Shown: positions 39,177 to 52,675 of the stretch, piece after piece
Position numbering within the stretch: the stretch's first letter is position 1
How the letters are laid out: each line of letters starts with the position of its first letter
From: Hermodice carunculata
Taxonomy: Eukaryota > Annelida > Polychaeta > Eunicida > Amphinomidae
NCBI GenBank assembly: GCA_964020975.1
Contig: OZ026630.1
Coordinates: 61,937,245-62,001,244, forward strand
Length of the DNA: 64,000 nucleotides
Direction of reading: 5' to 3'
Translations under genes and position numbers: made by a program
Notes under the pieces: generated by a model
What the model was told of the DNA's origin: nothing
The model's database searches: none
The model's input: only the letters and a program-made list of their open reading frames with translations

Positions 39177-42100
39177 GTTATGACAACTCAGCATAGAATT
39201 ATTGCTTGTTAGATATTGCGCAAAATTAAGAGTGCACCTGTAACATGAGCAATATATACGTGTACAAAAAGTATAACACACTCTATTTGTCCAAGTCATA
39301 ACAACAGTCACATCCGGGAATTCTTGGTCTAGAATTCAAAGGTCTCTCTCATTCAAGTGCCGCCAAACCCAGTTTTAGTTCGCGGGTAGGAGCAAGCAAT
39401 TATTCCAGATCAAAAGCTCTACTCGGCGCTCTTGGGTGCATCGCAACAATGTGCGACGAGGTAAGCGGTCGACTCAGTCCAGATATTGGCATAAATGTTT
39501 TTACGGAGCTGATGTACTTCAGTATACATTATTGCTAATTTACAAAATCTTTACAAGCCTTGGCAAGTAGGAATTGATTTTCCTGACGATGTTAACGTCA
39601 CCCACGTGGTGCCATGCTATCTATAGTGATGTTTACAAGAAAATTCGTCCGTCCATCCTTGCAGTGTCTGCCGGAAACACCGCGTCGATTGATTATATAG
39701 AAAGACCGTTTGGTACAAGACAACATTTGATGAGATTTCGACAGGTGGACAATCTGAGTTAAAGGTATCAAGGTATGTGACTTAAAATTTTTATCTGGTG
39801 TCAATTTGCAGTAGCAAATTAATATTCAAGGGATGCCACATGACAAGGGCAAAGCAAATTAACTCGGTCCTGTTTAGGATATAGTATTGCTGGCCACTCA
39901 CATGGAAACTGTTTCACATCTATAACAGGCAACACTGATTCAAACTATTGATTGCATATCATTCAACTAAAACATCAAAGTTGATGTTGTCTTAAGTATA
40001 ATACATGCGAACAGAAAGGGACAAACAAGATCCTGTACATCCGCCTCACGTCTTGTGACGCAGTTTTGTGACAATTAGAAACCTGGAACGGTTCTGCATT
40101 CCACATCTACCACTTTCATCGAGTTTTTCGAGATAATACATAAATACTAATGGGATTAATATATCCAGAAAAATGGGTATAGCTTTCTTACGCTGGAGAC
40201 GTTGAAGTTTGATTCATCAACATCTATAACATATGTCAAAGAATGTTGCCGGACCCTTAGTTTCAATTACCAATATCATCTGTCAAAGAATCAACATTTT
40301 CTTTAATTTTCTTAGAGTCGTTCATGTATTTCGCGTATTTTGGAGCTCGCAATAATATAAAAGGAATCAGAATGAGCCAGCTCAGACTTACAAATTCCGG
40401 GCTAAAACCACAGACCTCAGACCCCATCTGAGCAAAACTACCAGGTACTGTGCTGGTTTTCCTCCCCGGAAATCAGTCCAAGTCGAAAGCCATCCAAATC
40501 TTGCTAGTCCATCAACATTAAAATAATAAGATATAACAAGACTTGAATAACCATCAAACAATACATTATTCATTGAATTCCAAAGTAGATAAGATGTCAT
40601 ATTGACAACGCAAAGATAGTGACTGTCATGAAAATTAGCAGAGGACAACTGTTTTCAACAATGTTAGAGAAGCTGCACAGAAAATCCAAGCACACAAGAA
40701 CTTTTCATGGTCAAATATCGTCGGTAATCAAACAAACCAGGTCAAAATCTAGAGGTTCAAGCTAAACATACTAACAACTTATGATAATTTCAGTCAACCA
40801 GTACTTAATGCAGTGTGAAGCAAAACTTCTCTCTCCTGACTTGAAGTTGTACCCCCCAAAACGTGAGCAGTAGTTTTAACAATTTGATGCTAAAGCACCA
40901 TTGCAATGCATGTTAAAAAAGGGTAGACATATCGTGAACATAAAATGGTAAGCCACTATTTGCCTTTGCGTCACAGTACCTCATATTACTGGGAGCTGTT
41001 TTTGGAATGCATGCAGAAAGGCTTCTGTAGTATGTGGCTAGTGTCATATGAAGGACAGGGTCACCAGTACATGCCATATTATCAATACATCAGAAGATAC
41101 TTTCCTTGTATTCATATTGACTGATATCAACAAGTATTAATATGATGTCACCATAGAATACGGTTGTCTCTCCTTTGAGAGACAAACTCAAACGCAGATT
41201 CAAAAAGGAAACAAGGTTGTTTTTCAGTGTTGGTACACTAACATATAAATAGCTCAGTGGAAGTCCGATTTTATAAGTCTGTTGGGCCCCAAATTATTAT
41301 AATGGTAGATGTCTGTCTGTTGTAGAAACTAAAACGGGAGGATGCCCTAGCCCCTTTCAGCCCCCCTCCCCCCTGCCAGAAAATTCATTCTTATGGGTTC
41401 TTTAGATGTACAAAATTCTGGTTTGGGGGAAATATTAAACTATGTGCATCTTCTTGCGAAAAGGATCATCCTGGAGGCATAGACACTATAATCAAGACAT
41501 AAATATAGTCAACAATACATGGGAAGGACAAACAGAACTTACGTTGAACAGCGAGGACAGGGTAATAACGTGAGCAGCATATGTAAACGACTATTTTTTC
41601 ATTGAATGCCATTCACATGTCGTGGTCAGGTTATTAATTTCATAAGCTAGACTGCTATTAAAATATTCAAGAAACTATGTACATGTACAAGTCACAAAGC
41701 CGTTTGATATTTCTTCATGTCCGAAAAAAAGAGCAGTCATCAAATATCATGATTTTGCTACAGATGTCATAATACCATTTTGGAAGACGTTTAGAATGAA
41801 CAGTTTTATTTTTTTTAAATGATGATAAACCGATATGTTTATATGGCTTCTCTCAGTACACCTTCTTCCACAAGAGGTTCAATTGCAATTGACAAAACCA
41901 ATTATACAAACCTGCACATGCATGAAATGTGTAATTATACTATGAATTTTTAAGGCACTTGACTCAAGCTCTCACAATTAGGGGACATTATGAAGAAAAA
42001 CATGCCTTTGTCATCGGGTCTTTCACGACGGATAGAGAATGTTTCGAATGTATACGACATTAGACATTAGCTAGTGTTCTGTAAACCATAATAAATAAGG

Positions 42101-42190
42101 GCCAAATAACATAGCCTTTGTTGGCATCTGATATGCGATATACAGTGCTCCCGCATTAAAACAGGATTAACAACCAGAGGCGACACAGTC
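37755..42190. other. No gene recognised; one (AT)n at 39134-39171
   Basis: A TC/CA/AT compound microsatellite lies at about 39110-39171. Open frames are all under 90 codons and unrecognised. The stretch is AT-rich and looks intergenic. Confidence 0.35.
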
Positions 42191-42195
42191 TTGCA

Positions 42196-42843
42196 TTGGC
42201 TCTATATAAATCATATTTTATGTCAGATATCTGTGGTCTTATCTATCCAAACCATCATTGGCTGCTTTATAAACACCAAAGGATATCAATTAGGAAAATG
42301 GGTGTTGATGAGACACAGCACATATCATCTATTGGACACTTTTGTTACTGGGTTTTTCATAAACGCACCAAGAATTACCATCAAGGCAAGGCTGACAGCA
42401 TTGACATAACCATTGCTTACTTATTTGTGTTGACTTGCAATGTTCTCTTCAGCCAGTGTCAACCAAGGACAACAGTAGGTCACTATGGTCCTTTCAATAC
42501 CTCCAATGGAATAATAAACTGCAATTTAACCAACCTGGCCAATTTGACACAGTCTGCACTTTTCGGCAAGTTCAGCATGTCAGGTAGCCGTTTTGACTGC
42601 ACATTCTACATGTTGACAAATAGCACAGCACCAAGCCATACACACTTACCTGCAATACATACAGACACGAACGTCATCCTGAACCTGCAGAATTACCCCC
42701 TCTCTGTCCATTACCAGTCTATCACAGTATTCCCACTGCAGATAGGGAAGAAAGCAGCCCATAGATACTGTGTAGCCAAAAGTATTCCTTGTTATACCCC
42801 ATCCAGGACCAATCTGACCACCACCACAACCTTTAGCCAGTGA
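42196..42843 (+). CDS. Unrecognised 215-codon frame, probably LINE ORF1 region
   Basis: This is the longest uninterrupted frame in the left 54 kb. I recognise no domain. It has several NLT-type sequons (NLTNLANLTQ), a hydrophobic stretch (IAYLFVLTCNVLFSQ) and a threonine-rich end. It stops only about 20 bp before the endonuclease reading ICHWNV begins, and the strand is the same. Its position fits an ORF1 or an ORF2 leader of the LINE that follows. An independent host exon cannot be excluded, but no splice context supports one. Confidence 0.3.
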   Translation: MALYKSYFMSDICGLIYPNHHWLLYKHQRISIRKMGVDETQHISSIGHFCYWVFHKRTKNYHQGKADSIDITIAYLFVLTCNVLFSQCQPRTTVGHYGPFNTSNGIINCNLTNLANLTQSALFGKFSMSGSRFDCTFYMLTNSTAPSHTHLPAIHTDTNVILNLQNYPLSVHYQSITVFPLQIGKKAAHRYCVAKSIPCYTPSRTNLTTTTTFSQ

Positions 42844-42849
42844 TCCGCC

Positions 42850-44885
42850 TATTGGCTTAAAAATATGTCACTGGAATGTATAAGGTCTAACAAACAAATT
42901 ACATGAACTTCGCCGTATGTTTAGATCTCAAAACTCAGACTGCACATGTAATATTTTAGGAATATTAAAATCCTGGTTGAATGAAAATATCCCGAATTCA
43001 TTCATCAGCATTGATGGATACAATCTTCAACACAAGGACCACTTAATCGATATGCAGCGAGGCAGTGTCGCTATTTTCGTTAAAGATGATATACCATATA
43101 TCCGTTGTGCAGATATAGAGAACATCACCAACCCAAATGAAAGAAAGTACATAGAAATAAAAATACCCAAGGTGACCCCCACTACTTTTAGGAAACTTCT
43201 GCAGGCCTTCACATACACTAGGGATTTATCAAATATCAAACTGGGCAGATGCTATTGACAATGCCCTAAATGTTGCTCACAGTGAAAATTAGGACACAAT
43301 CACAAATATAAACCTACTTACCAACCATACCCATGCTGAACAATCCTGGTTAGATGTGATCGATTCTTATCACCTACACTAGATGGGTAATGAGCCAACG
43401 CACACTGCCTCAACCAGTGAAACTTTATTGAATCATATTTATACAGCTTACCCTGATCATGCTATTGCCACAAAATTAGGTACGTCAGATCTGAATGACC
43501 CCAATCCTGTGTCAATGTGCCTTTAACGCGATGGTTCAAGAAAATTTGCGCTTTCACCGATCACATATCGGCCTTTCAAATCTTTTGATGAAGAAAAGTG
43601 TGTTAGTGATTTATGGTGCTTCCCTGGTCAGTTTTGGAGACTTTGGGAAATGACGTCGACGATCACTTAGGCACTTATGTTGTCTTTAACATACATGCAC
43701 CATTCTATTTAAAAAAGTGTAAAATGTCCAAAACAACCAGAGTAGGTTGAAGAAGAAATAATACAACCCATGACCAACAGAGACCAATAAAAAGCAAACA
43801 GAGATGATAGCAGGTTTAGAATATGAGGAAACAAAGTTACAGATACGATAAGGGATGCTCAAGCGGAATATTATACCAAAATTCTGCATGGTAAGAAAAA
43901 AGTCAAAAACAGTGTACAGACAATATTCTGCCACTTAGCTCCAGACAAGAAGGCAAGCAAACCTCGTTATAATAAAAGATGGTGAAAATGTGTTAACTGA
44001 TGTTGATATTGTGAATCCTTTTAGTGACCTTTTCTCTTCAATATCCGATACTTATCTTCCATCAGAAACAGAAATGTGAGACCCTATTCCTTTGCAAACT
44101 TACAAAAATGGCTGCAAGGAAGCAAATGATCTTTTCAGCATCCCAGATATCTCACCTGAACAAGTGGAAAAACTACTAGTTTACTTGGACCCAAAAGGGT
44201 ACTGGACCCGATGCCATAAGTGTCAGGCTCCTAGAGGTAGCGGCACCTGCAATGTGTTAACTTGTTTCAAACATTCAAAATACCAGCTTCAAAATGGAGT
44301 TTCCAACCAAATGAAAAGATGGCAGGGTTCTTCCTACACACAAGGCCAGTGATCTCTCAGACAGAGCTAATTACAGGCCAATTACAGCCCTCAGTATTCT
44401 GAGCTAAATTGTAGAAAGGCATATCCAAAGCCACTTATACCACTTTTTAAACTCAAGAAATTTATATTTAACAATCTGGATTACGTCTTTTTCATTCTCG
44501 TGAGTCAGAACTTCTTCAATTAACATGCAACTGGGTCGAATCTTTGAAAATAAATTTGACTGTACGTCGACCCAGAATCAATAAATTCAAAATTGGTCCT
44601 TTATATCGAGCCCCATATCCGTCGACCAAACTGAACCTTAAAACCCAAACAGCTAACACAATGCAATCATTCAAAAGCCTTTACAGATCTCCTGTATGAC
44701 TAAACTATGGACAAGAGCAATTCTACGACAGTCATCTCTCATTGTTCTCATCTTTTAATTGGTTTTCTATCCATACATTTTTATATTGAACTTCCATGTC
44801 TTTTATGTAATTTAATTTGTATCATGACTTTATTTTACGTATTTATTGTGGAGGCCATTGGGGGAGATAAGCTGTGCTTACAGTG
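42850..44885 (+). mobile_element. LINE (CR1/Jockey-like) with endonuclease and RT pieces
   Basis: ORF2 begins ICHWNV-GLTNKLHELRR, followed by WLNENIPNSFISIDGYNLQ and GSVAIFVKDDIPYIRCADIE, the N-terminal half of an APE-type endonuclease. The C-terminal endonuclease region gives SWLDVIDSYHLH and TSETLLNHIYTAYPDHAIAT. The usual SDH box reads LNDPNPV, so the catalytic histidine is lost. RT beginnings appear near 44340 (ASDLSDRANYRPITALSILS). The RT core is largely missing. The C-terminus reads NTMQSFKSLYRSP near 44660. The 3' tail GGAGGCCATTGGGGGAGATA leads into the (TATC)n tract. There are many stops and frame changes, for example a stop replacing the residue after ICHWNV at about 42880 and shifts near 43195. 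It is a dead copy. Confidence 0.8.
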
Positions 44886-44888
44886 TCA

Positions 44889-45190
<302 letters not shown>

Positions 45191-46690
45191 GGTGATAGGG
45201 CCCATGAAGTAGGCCGTGTTATGGAATACCGCCTTAAAAAGGGAATAAAATGAGAAATGCAGTTTCACATGTAACTCATTTTCGGTTTTGTTCAACATTT
45301 TGACACAATATATATGTTGCTGGTTTCTATATTATAACGTTTATTACCTCGAGAGTAAAAAACAGATAAGTGCTCCTTAGCGGTAACAAACTTCCAGTAG
45401 ATATAAATATTTGTTTATTTTGGAGCGTCCAATTAAAGTAGAATGGTGTCCTTGAAGCACAAATGCCCCAAACTGTTGCTGCATTTATGACCATTGCAAC
45501 TAAGGGGATGTTGATTTTTGGATGCGCCACCGACAAACTGGTTCAAATACATTTCGATAAACACGCAACGTAATGGAATGGTTATTTTTAGTATGTCAAC
45601 GATCTCAGGTAGACATACCGACACATAAAGCCTCAGGTACGCAAGTTCATTTGCTGATTAGTCTTCTTATCAATTTTAATGACTGGTGATGCTCGACTCG
45701 TAAAATTCATGTTATATATCTGGCCCTTCTCAAACGGTCGCATTTTGCTGTGCGCTTTAACCCTTTTTCAACCTTTAGTGCATGTTTGGTTTTGATGTAA
45801 CCGCCTGCAATGATAATTGAAGCCCAGCGAATGAAATCTATAATTCCTAATAACCGTATTCAGGAGCAATTCTCTGTTATATTTATAGTATGCATTGCAC
45901 AGGAAAATTACTTAGCTGTGACAGCGTTCAGTGTTTTGTCTCTTTATCTAAAATGAAGAATGAGGAATAATATGAAAAGCCAAAAAGAGGTGTGTGGCCC
46001 AATATATTTAAAGTTTTGTTTATTGTACTGTTGAAACGTACAGTCTTTCGGCATTAACTTTTGCATAAGAAACCAAGCATTTGAACACGCATGTGTAGCA
46101 TTTGCTTAATTTTATTTTCATTCAAAAACATTGATATTACAGTCGTTACAAATTACCATCCATCCATTTTCCTGTGGTGAAAGTAAATAATTCATCAACA
46201 CAATAAGCCAAATGTGTATATATTTTAAATAGAGAGGGTTATACTTGGTATTTTCCTATAAATCGTGATGCTGGAACAATATGACTTTCATAAATGAAGC
46301 AATAATTCAGATACCTGGCAGATGACAGGGCTATGGGCTGCCGGCAGTAATGCCCCTTGGTGATTTGTTCTCAACAACCCCAAGCCTCCACAGTTTACAC
46401 TTGCGCATAAAGGTCAAGCGCCATTATTAGTGCAAGAGAAGGCAACAATGGAAGCTTTTATGGTTCTCCCACCTCACACATTCTTGTATACTTGCTGTGA
46501 GCATTCTCGCATTGTTCCATCTCGCACTCTCGGCTCCTGCATTATGCATTTTTTGCATTCCGCTCCACTCGTTTTTGAAATTGCACATATTCATCTCCTG
46601 CATTCTCGCATTGCCCATTGTTATCTCATGGCGTCGTACATTCACGCCATGCGCCTCTGGGTTGGTACATGGTTTGTTAGCCGGGATAAA
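45191..46690. other. No gene recognised; short CATTCTCGCATTG repeats near 46500-46615
   Basis: Sequence from about 46430 to 46690 has recurring words (CATTCTCGCATTG at about 46502 and 46603, CTCCTGCATT twice) and ends in an A tract. This may be a retroposed transcript with a poly(A) tail, but no source gene is recognised. Confidence 0.3.
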
Positions 46691-46692
46691 TA

Positions 46693-46693
<1 letters not shown>

Positions 46694-46724
<31 letters not shown>
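46694..46724. repeat. Poly(A) tract
   Basis: About 31 consecutive A residues. Confidence 0.95.
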
Positions 46725-46726
<2 letters not shown>

Positions 46727-47690
46727 AGTGTTCGGTGGAATATACCCAGCCTATACTACTTTGAAGTAGGTAAGAAACATGTCTCGCCGTCATACCCGTT
46801 TGTTAACAACAGTAGGTTTATTACGGGTTTTGTCCCTTTTCTGTCTGTATTGGAATGGTATCTGTGATGGAACCAAATTAACGCACTTCTGGTTTTAAAA
46901 AAAGGGTCTGTCGGGCTTTGTCTATTGGAACACGTTAGCATATGGACCTGATCAAATAAAGCATAATGCATTGATGAGTAAACCTTAAGTGCCCCACCAA
47001 ATCTGTTTCTTCTGCGAGCTTATCGCCTACATGTTTTCAGGCTTTCTCGGAGTTGAATAAACATTGATACTCTGTCTCCCGTTGCAAACAATTTAAGGTT
47101 TGTGCTATCATTTGGACAGAGATGAGAAAAGCACTTGGAATTCACCCGACACAGAAATTCCAGGAAACCATTTGGACTGGTATGAGAACTTCATAATATG
47201 GGCAATATTTGCACCCGCAGGCCCCACAACGTTGGAAAATGCGAGATATTTTCTTTTGAATGTAGGTTGTTATTTCTAAAATCGTACATATTGACGTCAA
47301 AGGTACCCTATTTAGACTGTCTACCCAGCTGAGGACAAATGAGTCTAATTTCTTCAGCTGCTTCACGCTTTCTAGCCGGAACTTTAACTGTAGTTTTTGT
47401 TCCCTTAAATTATCCATAATTTCAAAATGTTTAATCTAAACTAAAGTATGTGAACCATTGGAAATATATCAATATAAGGGCAGGACACAAGATGTATGTT
47501 ATGGATCTTCATAACGATGTTTTTTTTTAAATTTTAAAACGTATTAAAAATACTCTCTTATCAGTAAAAAAAAGAATGAATACGTCTGACCAAACTGTTC
47601 TAAATACGTCTGACCAAACTGTTCTGAAAATGTATACTTTTACTACCATTCAGGCTTGTAGTAATCGATGAAAGCGGTTCTGCTTGGTAC
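46725..47690. other. No gene recognised
   Basis: The only structure seen is a small direct duplication of about 24 bp near 47580-47628 (ACGTCTGACCAAACTGTTCT twice). Confidence 0.35.
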
Positions 47691-48085
47691 GTTAGTCATA
47701 CATAGGTTGCTCCAGACACCACAACATGTAATGAAATGCAGGCAGTGGAATGAGTAGAAGTCCATTAATCCATCGTGCCTTGTCAGTAAGAGTCATAGAA
47801 TATATAATATTCAAAGGCACAGAATACAAAAATCGAACAGGCCTTGTGGGCAAAGTATAGGATGGAATGGAACAAACTTTATTGACTGCACTACCAAACA
47901 TGAGCGTAGTAATATGTGATAGTCAAAAGGGACAAGTGGCATACAAAACACAGCTACAGAATGTGCAACAAGCACATTACACATCCGAAATGAGGACATA
48001 AATAAGACTTTACAGAACGTAAAAGAAGCAAAAGACACTATAAAAACATACACATAGCAGTATTTACAATCTGACATTATTTACA
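47691..48085 (-). mobile_element. Possible LINE 3' UTR fragment
   Basis: On the minus strand the sequence runs GTCAATAAAGTTTGTTCCAT, a phrase typical of LINE 3' ends, after about 190 bp of T-rich sequence with no stable frame. No ORF2 coding part is attached. This is inference from sequence style only. Confidence 0.25.
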
Positions 48086-49018
48086 AATTAATCATCACCC
48101 CTGTCGTGATACAAACATACTATTTTATTCAAAAAGCATTCTATCTGGGTAGAAGGAAATTACTTATGTCACACCAAATTTAATACTATAAAGGTTTGCC
48201 TCACATTACTATACTGCTTTCAACAAAGGATTTCACCATATATTATGATCCCGACGTAGATTCAATCTGTATTGAGCATTGATATATGTGGGAAATTATG
48301 GAGCATGGTAGAACGATAATGGCAGAAAACAGAAGTTGACATAACTGAATTACCTTGAAAACGTATTACGTCATAGCATGTTTACCGCAGTGCATCTTTG
48401 GGGATCACCGGATACAAGGTAAAAGCAGGGCAGTTAGTGTAACACGGTTGTGGTCGCAGTATGGCTGATGTCTTCGTAATATTTGACGAAAACCGTGTCC
48501 CCGGTGCAAAACTACCTTCTTTAATAGTAAAAAACAACTCCAAGGAAGGCCTACAATGATGGCTGTGCCTCAACCTTTAGGATTTCATTTCTGATCAGTT
48601 TGAACCAGGTTTTCCTCTCTGTTTGGGGGAAAGGCAACAGGGAAAAGCTGAATCCAGGTGTCTTCCTCTTAGAACCTGTGCTCTTTGGCACGCAACAGTT
48701 AACTTTGGCATTTTCTAACACCCTCTGATCGGAACTTGAAAAAGGTGTATCATACTGGCAAGTGTCAACACTGCATCTAACGTGCTACTCCACTGTGGGT
48801 CTGAACTGCTGGCTGAGTTAGTCCCCAGCGATCCCCCAAGATGCGTTGCAGTAAACACACTGTGATATAATAAGGCAACAGGGTAATTACGCCTGACTGC
48901 TGCTGCATCAAGACTACATACTTCTTTACAAGTCACTACAAGCCATGATGGCTGCTCCTGGTATGTCTATAGTAATGGGACCTTACTTGCTGTGTATTCT
49001 CAATAACATGATTTTATC
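48086..49018. other. No gene recognised
   Basis: Only short frames are present. Confidence 0.35.
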
Positions 49019-50300
49019 ATGGGCAAAGCCATGTCAGCATATCTTCTGCACCTTTTTTATCCCTGTACATACATGTATCCAATAAACAGGTATGACATCA
49101 TGAATGCTTTCTGCACCTATCCTACTGGCAAGTTGGACATTTATGAACATTTTATTGCCTGTAACTTTGCCACTGATGGTAGTAAGGGGTCCAAGTATGT
49201 TTCTCATCATGGTATGGGCTCCGATATATATTGTTCAGCACTGTGTCTTCTTATCTATGGCGACGTGCCCATAAACCCAGGACCTGGTCCCGTCAAATCC
49301 ACACAGCGTCTCCAAGACAACCTAAATACCGTTGTAAAGTGTGTTTCAGAAGAGTCACCACGCCAAGTAAAGCAGTTGACAGTGATTTTTGTCAGACATA
49401 AACTCACGTTAGATATACCAGATCCATATCTAATCACTTTTATGGCAGAGCTACCAATAAAGAAATACATTATCACTTTCATTTACCTGTCAACTGTACA
49501 TCTATGATGTGCTTCCTTTTCCTGAGGGATACGATGCGGACACTGACATTTCTTGTATTTTTTCTCTAATGTCAACCACAATATTTACAGACTCGTTTCC
49601 ACATAAGCAAGATGTTTCTAATTCTGTAAATGGCAATACTTTTGACTGTATACATGGCAATGAACCTTTAACTGAAGTGTCATTCTCACAATGCAACGGC
49701 TGTAACCATGTACATAATGAATCCTCATCTTTCTCTTTTGAATGTATTTAAAACACAGGCCTTTATTTTATTAATATTAATATCAGAAGTTTAATTCCCA
49801 GTCAAGATGAAGTCAGGTTTGTAGCTACTCAGACGAATGTATCAGTAATTGCTATAAAAGAGTCCTGGTGTGATAAATCTGTGCCTGATAATGAGCTACG
49901 TATTCCTCGATATTTTGCTGAATGTCAAGAGAAAAACAGGCATGGAGGTGGTGCATGTATGTATACTAAGGAAATTTTTACTTTCAATCGCAGAGACGAC
50001 TTTCATCAAAATGGGTTTGAAAGGGAGGTTATAGATTTGCTTATTCCTAAATCCAAGCGTATATCCTGGTGGGAGCTTGCTATAGACCACCAAGTGACAA
50101 TGACTTTTACAATAAACTTGAAGCTGTGTTCTTGAACTCGCCAAATTTCACTCAGCAACAATGTTACCTGCTTGGCGATTATAGCACAGATACTACAGGT
50201 CATGATAATCATCTGTTGAATTCTTTAAAGGCATTATAACGGCTGTTTTATTTAAAATTCATTACTGAGCCAACCTGTATTACAACGACATCTGATACTA
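49019..50300 (+). mobile_element. LINE 5' region: ORF1-like frame with NPGP motif, then APE endonuclease
   Basis: The frame at 49019-49507 (162 codons) carries ALCLLIYGDVPINPGPGP at about residues 74-91. The hydrophobic run plus D-V-x-x-NPGP resembles the leaders of CR1/L2-type LINE proteins, some of which work as 2A-like sequences. From 49509 comes a second frame, then the endonuclease: ININ-RSLIPSQDEVRFVA, VSVIAIKESWCDKSVPDNEL and NRHGGGACMYTKE. In a shifted frame GACYRPPSDNDFYNKL and LLGDYSTD follow, and TEPTCITTTSDTNIDLILG closes it near 50320. At least three breaks are visible: a stop at 49505, a stop near 49750, and a shift near 50070. No RT was found downstream, so it is truncated. Confidence 0.75.
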
Positions 50301-50479
50301 ACATTGATCTCATTTTGGGGATGGGGACACTGTACCTCAATCAGGCTTATACCCGTTGGCAAAAGTCTAAAGCCTATTGCCCAGCTTTGTGGCTCCCGGT
50401 CATGTATACCCGGTCGCGTCAGGTTAGGGAACCACACTACTTTGTACCCGCCCAGCTTTCATACATATCAGCACACGAG

Positions 50480-50780
50480 ACTGACTGATCATTTTTCAGA
50501 TGGATTGCCAGTTTTGAATGAAACTGATTTGGAGAGTCTGTTATCTTATAGACATTCGAAGCAAACGAAAGATGTCATCAAGTCAGCAGTGAAAATACTG
50601 TATAATTATACCACTTCTAGAGGGACAAGCTCACCTGACGTTCACCAACGTGAACTGGGCCTACTGTGTTGCTTTCTGAAATGTGTCTATGCCGACCTCT
50701 GCCACAAAATGGAGAACTCTACTCTAAAGCATAGTTTTGAATTCCGTCCCCAAAATGGAATAAGGTTTTCACTTTTGTAA
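50480..50780 (+). pseudogene. Crypton/DUF3504-like tyrosine recombinase N-terminal scrap
   Basis: The frame reads LNETDLESLLSYRHSKQTKD, then VIKSAVKILYNYTTSRG and LLCCFLKCVYADLCHKMENS, ending TLKHSFEFRPQNGI. The order (an S-K-x-T helix, a long helix with NY, then a helix followed by S-T-L-K) matches the SAM-like N-terminal domain found in Crypton recombinases and host proteins derived from them. Only this domain is visible and the catalytic domain is absent. It joins the LINE sequence to its left without a clear boundary. The assignment rests on motif pattern only. Confidence 0.4.
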
Positions 50781-50789
50781 GTTTGTTAT

Positions 50790-52385
50790 TTCATCCACGA
50801 AATCGATTAATCTTTCAATTTTGTCGAAATTATTATCAAGAAATTCAAATCTTTTTCATTTTGTCGACGAAACGATATTTCACGGCTTAAAATTATAACT
50901 TACCCTATCAGTAGGGGTGTATGTTTTGTCTCATGTATTAATAATGTTGGCATCCTCTCTGCCGAAGCACACATGTACACATTTATGTGATGGGCATGAA
51001 GTGAAGCTGCGCATGTTAATATCTTTAAAGAGATATGCTGTTATTTATTTCAGTCAGTCAACACACAATAGTGCATTTATAATTAATATTTTAGAAAAAG
51101 AATATTTATGGTGTAATAATGTTCATATATAAACATCTTCGTTTTACATTCAGTCATGTTGTGGTTGAATGCATCTTCAAAAATGTACATAGACTGCTTT
51201 GAAACTTTTCATACGAAATGTCCCATGGACATCATATTCTGTTGACCATTCGGTCAAAGTGAAATGTACCCAATTCAAGCCGACACGCAAGGCCTGTTTG
51301 TACATGTACTTTAATAAAATGTAGTTCTTCTTGGAAAGCTGAGGTATGGAATTTTTACATGACTGTATTACCACTGGCTGGGAAATATGAGTCGATATGG
51401 AAAAGTAAACACTAGAACAACTATCTTTGACAGACTGAAGACCCTCACTGCACTTTGTAAACACATGGGTCATGTGACCTTGAAAATGAGATAAAGGTCA
51501 CCGAATCGTAATCAGATCATGAAGCAACGTAAAGGTACAATTCTGATAAATTTGAGCATGATGTGGTCCTTGAAAGTAACAACTACGGTTTGATGCATCG
51601 AGCCAATTACCACCCAATCAGTTCTCTTCCCGCAACAAATTTGGTCCACTTGGAACGGAATGTTAGATCCCGAGACAACGTATGGAAAGTGTGACCCGTC
51701 TTATTGGTGTTTCCGCACCATACAGCCATACACTGAGAGGGCATGGCAGTGGCAAAACAAAATATTATTAGCTAGAAAAGGCAAGTAACAAAGACCAAAT
51801 TGAAATGAACCAAAAAGACTCCTCCACAAAGTTAATGTCCGTGCAATTTTAGAGACCAGCAAAATTTTTGTCTGGTTGAAATGGCTGCCACTATCTTCGC
51901 CGTGATAATATGTGATTGACACTCGTGGACCTGTCTGTGTGGCGACCCTTTGATGTCTCCGATGTCAAGATGGTGGGAGGGAGGGGGTATGACGCTTTAC
52001 CTACACCCCCTAATGGATTTCATCTTGCCCTAGGAGCGTCGCTTTGGAGCGAATTTGATTCCACACCAACTTTCTGTCGCACCCCAGTACATCAAACGAT
52101 GAAAAGAGCAACTCGATGCCTGAAATGCGGTCAAGCATGATGCAAGGGTAGTGCCACGAAACATGCAAGGTTGTTTTCTCTATATAACACCACCTTAGCC
52201 CTGTACCATATATAAGTAAATGAAGAAAAGTCGGAACAGAACAGAACTGAAATAAACCAGACACAATTCAAATTTGAAAACCCTTTTCGGTCCCAGTTTG
52301 TTCCGCAGTCCAAATGATTCCCCATGGTACCCTCGCTTGCATTGATGGGGACAGGGGCGGTCTGGGCAGAAGAGAACAGGAGTAC
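50790..52385. other. No gene recognised
   Basis: A single TGACCTTG...AAAGGTCA unit related to the 20.6-21.2 kb repeats lies at about 51475-51503. A C10 run lies near 52481-52490, inside the transposon that follows. Frames are all short. Confidence 0.35.
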
Positions 52386-52675
52386 CTTAATAGACGAATC
52401 CGCGACTTTGCAGAATTAGTAATCCGAGTTGGAGATTGGAGTTGAGCAAGTGTTTTGAGGGGGCGTCTCAGAAATACCCCCCCCCCCCGAATTTGCATAT
52501 GGAAATGCAACATACCCTTGAAACTATTGCTTTCTATATCAGCAATGAAATAGCGAATCTCATGATTACGGACGCTTATGCTTAATGGGGGTGGAACTTG
52601 AATAAAACAATAAAAAACATGTTTTCTTCAATATTTATTGCGCATACACTGTGTTACATGTGTGAACTACACGCT

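Noticed and set aside
42196-42843. 215-codon frame as an independent host gene
   Set aside because: It ends just before a LINE endonuclease on the same strand and lacks exon context, so a LINE ORF1 region is more likely, though unproven.
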